From assembly GCA_036960305.1 (NCBI GenBank), contig JBALWA010000005.1, positions 62,001-126,000 on the forward strand: a stretch of 64,000 bases of DNA. The letters run 5' to 3'. Both the position numbers and the translations under genes were made by a program. This DNA comes from JBALVT01 sp036960305. Lineage in GTDB: Bacteria; Pseudomonadota; Gammaproteobacteria; Pseudomonadales; Halieaceae. The first letter of the stretch is position 1. The number at the start of each line of letters is the position of its first letter. The notes under the pieces were generated by a model. The model saw only the letters and a list, made by a program, of their open reading frames with translations, made no database searches and was not told the DNA's origin. Positions 52,852 to 59,022 of the stretch are shown in pieces.

Positions 52852-53598
52852 CTACTCTGCGTCTTCGAGATCAAACTCGATTTCGATTGCGTTCGCCGGG
52901 GGTTCAAACCCCAGAGACCCGGGCTCGATCTTGGGGTTCGTATTCCAGTCAAAAAAGAAGACCGAACGCGGGGACCCCGCCTCCCACTTGGAACTTATAG
53001 CCATTTTTCCAGGCAGCGGCGGGCCATCGGAAGACACCCAGAGCTGGATATCAATCTCTGGAGCCCGAATACCGATATGATGGTATTGCCGTCCGCGAAA
53101 CAGACTAAGACCGAGGTAATCAACAGATTCAGCGTCTTCGGTCAGGTGGGCGGCAGCATTACTGGAAATTAAATCCAGTACGGGCGCATCGATCCCTACT
53201 TCATTGACCGCAAATTCCACTGCCGCATCCAGACCCACCGGAAGAGCATGCTGTGCGTAGAAGCCCGCTGTCTCGCTATAGACCGTCAACACGCCGTTTC
53301 CAAAGAAGACCTCCTTGTTCGACTCCGCCGTGCGGTTGGTCAAACGCAGGGTATCCGGCTTACTCACACGCAGCGTGACATCTGTGGAGTGCTCTATTAT
53401 CTGCCCAGCGGCAAGTCTTTCGTCGGTATAACCATCCCCGACAATGACAAAGCGCTCCATAGCCGCAATTTCGGCGCTCATGTTTTTGAGAATGTCCTGG
53501 GCGGAGTTCGCTTCTTCCGCACTTAAGGGGCTACAGAATATGAACCAGAGGCCCATAGTTTTGGCCACTAGCACGAGTAAATTCAATCGGTGACTCAT
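52852..53598 (-). CDS. DUF2092 periplasmic protein
   Basis: 248 aa. Signal peptide (about residues 1-27), then a fold related to lipoprotein carriers of the LolA/LolB kind, with NMSAEIAAMERFVIVGDGYTD, TLRVSKPDTLRLTNRT and PGKMAISSKWEAGSPRS. The sequence matches what I know of the DUF2092 family (predicted periplasmic proteins). DUF2092 genes recur next to sulfatase and outer-membrane genes in marine bacteria. It is the first gene of the sulfatase locus in transcription order; GGGAG precedes the ATG. Confidence 0.82.
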   Translation of the reverse strand: MSHRLNLLVLVAKTMGLWFIFCSPLSAEEANSAQDILKNMSAEIAAMERFVIVGDGYTDERLAAGQIIEHSTDVTLRVSKPDTLRLTNRTAESNKEVFFGNGVLTVYSETAGFYAQHALPVGLDAAVEFAVNEVGIDAPVLDLISSNAAAHLTEDAESVDYLGLSLFRGRQYHHIGIRAPEIDIQLWVSSDGPPLPGKMAISSKWEAGSPRSVFFFDWNTNPKIEPGSLGFEPPANAIEIEFDLEDAE

Positions 53599-53638
53599 CG
53601 TAACTCCCTTTGGATCTGCTTATTAGCGGTGGAGATCA

Positions 53639-53767
53639 ACCTTCGAGTCCAGTAGTAGCCGGATGAAACATTTCTTCGAAGCCGCCGCGCCTTTTGACCA
53701 AGTCCTGCTCATGCAGTGTATCGCATAACCAGTACCAGTTCTTTGCGATTGTCCGTAGGGCCAGCAA
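53639..53767 (-). pseudogene. possible remnant of an IS110-type transposase
   Basis: Between stops at 53768-53770 and 53636-53638 the minus strand encodes 43 codons with ALRTIAKNWYWLCDTLHEQD. The NWYWL-x-D-x-L piece resembles a conserved stretch of IS110-family transposases. There is no start, no further similarity that I can see, and no terminal repeats. The 354-bp gap 53599-53952 otherwise holds only copy B of the repeat. Confidence 0.25.
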
Positions 53768-53793
53768 TCATCAGCCATCAGCTAAGATACATT

Positions 53794-53861
53794 TACCGGA
53801 TAATTCCAGCTAATACATTTATACGCCTTCGGCTATTCTAGCCACATCAAAAAATCGAACC
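53794..53861. repeat. copy B of the 67/68-bp element with a variable hairpin
   Basis: Same ends as copy A (TACCGGATAAT ... CATTTATAC ... CATCAAAAAATCGAACC). Its 20-base middle is unrelated in sequence to that of copy A but again pairs (GGCTA-TTC-TAGCC). It lies 92 bp beyond the AraC-family gene's stop and about 195 bp before the DUF2092 gene. Confidence 0.75.
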
Positions 53862-53952
53862 CGTGACAGAAGAGGATCTATCGGAATGGGTATCGCTGGA
53901 GATCAAGGCGTGCCTTCTGCAGTAAGCCCAGCTGTTAAGAACGGCTGTAAGA

Positions 53953-54891
53953 TTATCTTCGCTTAAGTGTTTCCGAGGGTAATTCGCCGTAGATGACGCG
54001 ATAATCCGCAGCGAACTGGCCCATGTGCCAAAAACCGTGGATACCGGCCAGTTCAATAATGCTGTCGCAGTCCTGCTGATCAAACTCTCGCAAGCCCTGA
54101 TAGACCTGAGACAGCCTCAGGGATTTAATGTATTTTTTGGGGGTTACGCCAAATCGCTTCAAAAAGCCCTTTTCCAGTGTCCGCTGACTACAGCCAGTGA
54201 AACTGCAAAGCTCGCTTGCAAGGATGTTTTCAAGTTCGCTACTGTGGATCACCTCAAGCGCCCGAGTCACGGAATGCTCAGATTTAGTAACCTTAGCGGA
54301 CATTGAAGGACTCGCATCATATAAGGCCTCAAAAACGGCCAGAGCCAGACTCTCTTCACGGCCCGATACAATATCCAACCGGGCGCCCGCACCGTACTCC
54401 ACCAGTTGTCGCCACTTAAGCAGTTCCTCTCGTAGCGCTCCCAGCTTGGCAGAACTCGGCAGATAACTACCAACAGCGGGGATCAGCAAGTTCAGGGGAA
54501 GGTGATAAACCTGCTCACCCAGCCTCGTCATAAAGTCCTCTGCAAAATGCATTCCTTGGCCACGAAATCCGACCGGAGAACTAGCCTTCATATCGTCATC
54601 CTGAGGGAAAACAGTAATCGAGTCATTGGGTATCAATCGATCGTAGGACCAGACAGCAGGGTTATCGGCATCGAGCAATCCGAAGCTCAAGAAGCCTTGC
54701 CTGCGGTGCAGACGTTGATCAAAAGCAGCACCATATCGAAATTTGTTACAGGCAATGCGGGGACTTTGATAAAGGTCGACACTGGATTCTTCCTCGGCGG
54801 GTCCCAACTGAGCCACAGAGAATCCCCAGGCATATTGAATACTCGTCAATTCTTCGAATTGATAACCTTTCTGGAGTGCAATGTTCAACAT
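53953..54891 (-). CDS. AraC-family transcriptional regulator
   Basis: 312 aa. The C-terminal about 100 residues hold two helix-turn-helix units: LASELCSFTGCSQRTLEKGF and SIIELAGIHGFWHMGQFAADYR, the latter in the form typical of AraC proteins of the OruR/ArgR-like or FeaR-like branch. The N-terminal 200 residues would bind an effector and dimerise; no named domain is visible. It sits between the sulfatase locus and the molybdoenzyme operon and could control either. It is divergent from the small RHH gene at 55018. Confidence 0.92.
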   Translation of the reverse strand: MLNIALQKGYQFEELTSIQYAWGFSVAQLGPAEEESSVDLYQSPRIACNKFRYGAAFDQRLHRRQGFLSFGLLDADNPAVWSYDRLIPNDSITVFPQDDDMKASSPVGFRGQGMHFAEDFMTRLGEQVYHLPLNLLIPAVGSYLPSSAKLGALREELLKWRQLVEYGAGARLDIVSGREESLALAVFEALYDASPSMSAKVTKSEHSVTRALEVIHSSELENILASELCSFTGCSQRTLEKGFLKRFGVTPKKYIKSLRLSQVYQGLREFDQQDCDSIIELAGIHGFWHMGQFAADYRVIYGELPSETLKRR

Positions 54892-54948
54892 GTTCGATTT
54901 CTTGATGGGGTCTACTACACGATTCAGCTAAAAATAGAGGAATGTAAC

Positions 54949-54958
54949 GGTAATTACC
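54949..54958. promoter_or_regulatory. GGTAATTACC palindrome in the AraC/RHH divergent region
   Basis: A perfect 10-bp palindrome followed by two related half-sites: AGTAATTGC at 54959 and GGGTAATTC at 54979. It lies 58 bp upstream of the AraC-family start. It may be an operator for the AraC-type or the ribbon-helix-helix protein. Confidence 0.4.
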
Positions 54959-55017
54959 AGTAATTGCTTATTTGGCATGGGTAATTCTACGATTAACCCT
55001 AGAATAATCAAGGCTAA

Positions 55018-55224
55018 ATGAACATCATGCAAGACCAAACTTCGCATCACAGCCCTAAACGAGGCAGACCAAAATCGGCTGCAGACACCTCGCGCCCCAA
55101 TCGTATCGTAACCTTTGTTACCGACCGGGAGTTGGAGATGCTGGAGTCAGTAAGCCATAGTGAAGAGCGATCAATGGCCTCGGTGGTTCATCGCATCATC
55201 AGGGCACATTTCGAGGAGAATTAG
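55018..55224 (+). CDS. small ribbon-helix-helix-like protein
   Basis: 68 aa. A basic N-terminus (SPKRGRPKSAADTSRPNR) precedes IVTFVTDRELEMLESVSHSEERSMASVVHRIIRAHFE, which has the strand-helix-helix pattern of ribbon-helix-helix DNA-binding proteins (the pattern ends ASVVHRIIR). No toxin gene is adjacent, so it is more likely a regulator than an antitoxin. It is divergent from the AraC-family gene and convergent with the molybdoenzyme operon, whose end is 76 bp away. Confidence 0.7.
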   Translation: MNIMQDQTSHHSPKRGRPKSAADTSRPNRIVTFVTDRELEMLESVSHSEERSMASVVHRIIRAHFEEN

Positions 55225-55300
55225 CCAGTGCATTTGCCAATGACGAGCGCGTGCATCTGGCGATGCCGCAGGTGGATATATCTGGACGCTAGCTGAGTTA

Positions 55301-55867
55301 CTAGCCGCTGGAGCCTCCCCAGCGCTTCACAACGCCGCTATCGATCCCGAACAAGTCCAGAATTCTACCAACCGAATGATTGACGATATCATCCAGTGTT
55401 TGTGGCTCATTGTAAAAAGCCGGCACAGGCGGTGCGATTATCGCTCCCAGTTGCGCCGCTTTGTACAAAAGCTCGCAATGACCCACATGGAGCGGTGTTT
55501 CACGTGGCATTAGCACCAGGGGCCGTCGTTCTTTCAGGGTGACGTCAGCTACGCGGGGAATGAGACTGTCGGCAAAGGAGTGCACAATGGCTGACAGGGT
55601 CTTCATGGAACAGGGCGCGACAATCATGCCGTCCGTTTTGAATGAACCGCTGGATACCGACGCCGCCTGATTGGCTGAGCTGTGTACTTCATCCGCAAGG
55701 GCCTCAACCTCCCGGGCCGAGTATTGCGTTTCCAACTCCACGTTCAAACGGCCGTACTTACTCATGATAAGATGCGTCTCAACGTCGTCCATGGTTTTCA
55801 AGACCTCAAGCAAACGGATCCCATACACGACACCACTTGCTCCTGAAATTCCAACAACAAGTTTCAT
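55301..55867 (-). CDS. UbiX/Pad1-family flavin prenyltransferase
   Basis: 188 aa flavodoxin-like fold, full length for the family. It opens with VVGISGASGVVYGIRLLEVL (phosphate-binding loop of UbiX) and shows GMIVAPCSMKTLSAIVHS and RRPLVLMPRETPLHVGHCE, the conserved catalytic and dimethylallyl-phosphate-binding regions. UbiX enzymes make prenylated FMN, the cofactor of UbiD decarboxylases. No ubiD-like gene is in the window. The start overlaps the chaperone stop by 4 nt, so it is the last gene of the molybdoenzyme operon. Confidence 0.92.
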   Translation of the reverse strand: MKLVVGISGASGVVYGIRLLEVLKTMDDVETHLIMSKYGRLNVELETQYSAREVEALADEVHSSANQAASVSSGSFKTDGMIVAPCSMKTLSAIVHSFADSLIPRVADVTLKERRPLVLMPRETPLHVGHCELLYKAAQLGAIIAPPVPAFYNEPQTLDDIVNHSVGRILDLFGIDSGVVKRWGGSSG

Positions 55868-56388
55868 GCGGCATCCTCCACTGGCAGTCCAAAGTGCGCT
55901 CTCTCGTAATCCATAAGAGCCTGAATATCCTCCAGCAATTCCCGGTAATGTGCGCTGTCACTATCAAAATCTCTCACTATGTTAGCGACCAGGTTTAATA
56001 AGTGCCGGGTAAGAAAATCCTGCTGCGCTTTGAACAAGGATTCCCTGGCCTTCACGTCTGTTGATTCCTGCACCTCCAGATAACTCAGGAAATGCATGAA
56101 TTCCAGCTCTACCGACAGGTGATCCGGCAGATCTGCACTTTGATCTCTGCCCAGACCAAAAAACTCATAGAACCGTGTAAGCTCCTCGTAGAGTACCTCC
56201 TGACCCTCCGTTGTATACGCAGCTTCATGCAAAGAGCACGCGGATTTGTAAACGCTACAGTCAAAACAGGCGATATAATCCAGTTGTTGCTGCTCGTTGT
56301 CTTCTGTCTTCTGTGGATAACGAAAAGCGTCAGCGAAAAAATGATACGCCGAAGATCGGTCCGCTACGTTGAGTTCCAATGGCTGCAT
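55864..56388 (-). CDS. TorD/NarJ-like molybdoenzyme chaperone
   Basis: 174 aa, all-helical. The sequence pattern (SAYHFFADAFRYPQ, then EELTRFYEFFGL, DHLSVELEFMHFLSYLEVQE) matches the TorD/NarJ/DmsD family; the conserved SVELEFM-x2-L stretch is its best marker. Such proteins bind the alpha subunit's Tat signal and help insert the Mo-bis-PGD cofactor before export. It corresponds to the delta gene of ethylbenzene dehydrogenase-type operons. It lies 40 nt after the alcohol dehydrogenase gene and overlaps the UbiX-like gene by 4 nt. Confidence 0.9.
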   Translation of the reverse strand: MQPLELNVADRSSAYHFFADAFRYPQKTEDNEQQQLDYIACFDCSVYKSACSLHEAAYTTEGQEVLYEELTRFYEFFGLGRDQSADLPDHLSVELEFMHFLSYLEVQESTDVKARESLFKAQQDFLTRHLLNLVANIVRDFDSDSAHYRELLEDIQALMDYERAHFGLPVEDAA

Positions 56389-56428
56389 GTCTATATATCC
56401 GGTAGTAGTTTGCAGGTCTTTTCCAGCA

Positions 56429-57526
56429 TTAGCCCTTCATCCTGAGCACCGCTTTGATAACTTCCCCGGACTTGGAAGCCCGCATTGCTTCTTCAAGCTG
56501 TTCAAAATCATAGAATGTGATCAGTTTCTCCAGTGGGAACTTGCCCTGCTGATGTAGTTCTATCAATTTAGGTATAAAGTCCTGAGGCGTACTTCCACCT
56601 TCAATTATGCCCTTCAGGGTTTTTCCGAAGAGAATCTGCAAGGGTGAATACATGAAAGGTTCACCTGCGTTTGGAATTGTTAACATGCCACAGGTGCCCC
56701 CGCTGTGCAGTGCGTCGATTGCGGCCGTAAACGTTGCTACAACACCCGCGGTTTCGACTGAATAATCTGCTCCGCCGTTGGTAATTTCGTGAACTCTATC
56801 CACGGGCAAGTCAATTGCCGGATTGACTGTATGAGTCGCTCCCAACTCCTGAGCCAACTCAAGCCTATCATCATTGAGGTCGACCACAATAATGGGATTG
56901 CAGCCTTCTATCGCGGCAGCCATAGTCGCCGCCAAACCGACAGGACCAGCTCCGAAAATTACAATACTGCTATTCTTTTCAGGTCGCAGTTCATTCATCA
57001 CTGCACCGGCGCCGGTCATAAAGCCACAGCCTAACGGAGAGTATAGATCCAAAGGCAATTCCGGGCCGATTTTCACTAGGTTCCTCGCCCTTGTAACAAC
57101 GTAGGTAGAAAACGATGACTGACCAAAAAGCGCGCTGAAGATTTTCTCGCCATCGGCCTGGGCCCCAGGTTCACCATCAGCCCGAGTACACCCAAAGTTC
57201 ATTTGTTGGAAAGAGTGACAATCATGTGGGTGCCCGTCGTCACAGCGCGCACAAGCGCCGCAGGATCCAAAGGACATCAGCACGTGGTCGCCGGCTTGCA
57301 GGCCTTCAACGGCCGCCCCCACAGACTCGATCACGCCTGCACCCTCATGGCCCGGGATTAGGGGCAGTTCGGTTAGGATACCGGGCACTGAATAATCAGT
57401 GTGACAGATACCAGTAGCCACAACTTTTACTACAATCTCATCTTCTGAGGGGCTATTTAGCGTGACCTCTTTCAGTTGAGGAACCTCACCTACCTCATAT
57501 TGAACCGCTGCAGTTGCCTTAATCAT
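56429..57526 (-). CDS. zinc-dependent aryl/benzyl alcohol dehydrogenase-like protein
   Basis: 365 aa zinc MDR enzyme. The catalytic zinc ligands lie in GICHTDYSV and GHEGAGVIE. The structural zinc site is C-x2-C-x2-C-x7-C in CGACARCDDGHPHDC. The cofactor motif is FGAGPVGLAATMAA. The sequence type resembles aryl-alcohol dehydrogenases (XylB-like) and class III relatives. In this operon it should oxidise the alcohol made by the molybdenum hydroxylase to an aldehyde (or ketone). It overlaps the aldehyde dehydrogenase gene by 4 nt. Confidence 0.92.
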   Translation of the reverse strand: MIKATAAVQYEVGEVPQLKEVTLNSPSEDEIVVKVVATGICHTDYSVPGILTELPLIPGHEGAGVIESVGAAVEGLQAGDHVLMSFGSCGACARCDDGHPHDCHSFQQMNFGCTRADGEPGAQADGEKIFSALFGQSSFSTYVVTRARNLVKIGPELPLDLYSPLGCGFMTGAGAVMNELRPEKNSSIVIFGAGPVGLAATMAAAIEGCNPIIVVDLNDDRLELAQELGATHTVNPAIDLPVDRVHEITNGGADYSVETAGVVATFTAAIDALHSGGTCGMLTIPNAGEPFMYSPLQILFGKTLKGIIEGGSTPQDFIPKLIELHQQGKFPLEKLITFYDFEQLEEAMRASKSGEVIKAVLRMKG

Positions 57527-58962
57527 AATTCGATACTTCCCATAAGTTCTTCCATCATCCCGTTAAGTGCATCCGAGTAAGGCGGATAATAAAAACTGGT
57601 AACTTCTTCATTCGGCGTCTGCACCATTACGGCGCGCAAATGACTAAACTCCCTGAAACCATAGATACCGTGATAGTGTCCCATTCCCGAATCGCCTATC
57701 CCACCTATAGGCATTTCATCGCTGGCGACATGCCAGCAACTGTCGTTAATGGCAATACCCCCTGAAATGGTGCCGTGGATAATAGCTTCTTGTTCTTCTT
57801 TGTTTTCCCCGTAATAGTATAGCGCCAAGGGCCTTGGTCCGTCCTTAATGGTGGAAATCACATTGTCGTAGTCTTCATAGGGGAGCAGGGCCAGGAGAGG
57901 GCCAAATATTTCCTCTCCCATTACCGTAGAGTCCCATGCAGGATCGACAATACACTTCAATAACATTTTTCTGTTTGCGGCCTGGTCGAAGGACTCGTTG
58001 GCCGGATTAAATTCGACGACCTGATAACCACGCTGGTTCGCATCTTCCACCATGCGGTTTAAGCGCTGGTAGTGATTATCATTGACAACACTTGTGTAAT
58101 CCGGGTTATTCTCCACCGTTGCATAGAGCTCTGAAAAGGCCACCCTACAGCCCTCGATGAAATCCTCCATCAGTTCTTTCGGGACATAAATGTAATCCGG
58201 CGAAACACACCATTGACCAGTGTTACCCATTTTGGCGGCTACCAGGCGGCGGCATGCCTTGGGAAGATCTGCATCCGGGCGAATGATAACCGGTGATTTA
58301 CCGCCCAACTCCAAAGTACAGGGAACCAAATTCTCCGCCGCAGCGCGTAAAACTATTTTCCCAACGGCTGTGGAACCCGTGAAAACTAAATGATCGAAAG
58401 GCAGAGAAGAAAAAGCTGAAGACAAGCTGACATCTCCAGTCACAACGGCGACCTCAGTCTCATCAAAAAATTCGGCGATCCCCTGCCGCAACACTTCACT
58501 GCTGCGGGGCGTTATTTCTGAAGGTTTCATCATCACCCGATTGCCTGCTGCGATCGCATTGGCGGCCGGTACGACTACAAGGTGAATGGGGAAATTCCAG
58601 GGCCCGATAACTCCGACAACCCCTTTGGGCTGATACACTGCCCGGCCCTCAGCGCCACCTGATCCGTAAGGCTCTAACGGCGCACAGGTCTCATCCTGCA
58701 TCCATGATTCCATGCCCTCCACGCACGACTGTATGTTGGCGACTGCCGCCACCACCTCGGTAAATCGGGTCCATGCTTCTGGGCGGGTACCAAAATCTTC
58801 GCTGAGCGCCTCACAAAATGCGGCCTCATACTTCTTTAGCATTTTGATCAATCTGGACAGGCGATCGCGTCGGGACGCTATGCTGGGAAAGCCTTCAGCG
58901 TGAAACGAATCACGCTGTTTTTTCAGTAGTGGTTGTAGCGCTTCTATCGGTGTATCACTCAT
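57523..58962 (-). CDS. aldehyde dehydrogenase, coniferyl-aldehyde-dehydrogenase-like
   Basis: 479 aa NAD(P)-dependent aldehyde dehydrogenase. The cofactor region is VVGVIGPWNFPIHLVV, the catalytic Glu lies in TLELGGKSPVII, and the nucleophilic Cys lies in GNTGQWCVSPDYIYVP. The GQWCVSPDY form and the C-terminal SHLRAVMVQTP region are typical of coniferyl-aldehyde and class 3-like enzymes for aromatic or long aldehydes. GGAG stands before the ATG. Its presence shows that the pathway runs to a carboxylic acid, so the molybdenum enzyme probably makes a primary alcohol. Confidence 0.93.
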   Translation of the reverse strand: MSDTPIEALQPLLKKQRDSFHAEGFPSIASRRDRLSRLIKMLKKYEAAFCEALSEDFGTRPEAWTRFTEVVAAVANIQSCVEGMESWMQDETCAPLEPYGSGGAEGRAVYQPKGVVGVIGPWNFPIHLVVVPAANAIAAGNRVMMKPSEITPRSSEVLRQGIAEFFDETEVAVVTGDVSLSSAFSSLPFDHLVFTGSTAVGKIVLRAAAENLVPCTLELGGKSPVIIRPDADLPKACRRLVAAKMGNTGQWCVSPDYIYVPKELMEDFIEGCRVAFSELYATVENNPDYTSVVNDNHYQRLNRMVEDANQRGYQVVEFNPANESFDQAANRKMLLKCIVDPAWDSTVMGEEIFGPLLALLPYEDYDNVISTIKDGPRPLALYYYGENKEEQEAIIHGTISGGIAINDSCWHVASDEMPIGGIGDSGMGHYHGIYGFREFSHLRAVMVQTPNEEVTSFYYPPYSDALNGMMEELMGSIEL

Positions 58963-59022
58963 GTTTTAGTCTCCATATTTTCATTAATAACTTTTTGAAT
59001 TTGTTATGACCCCAAGGCCAGC

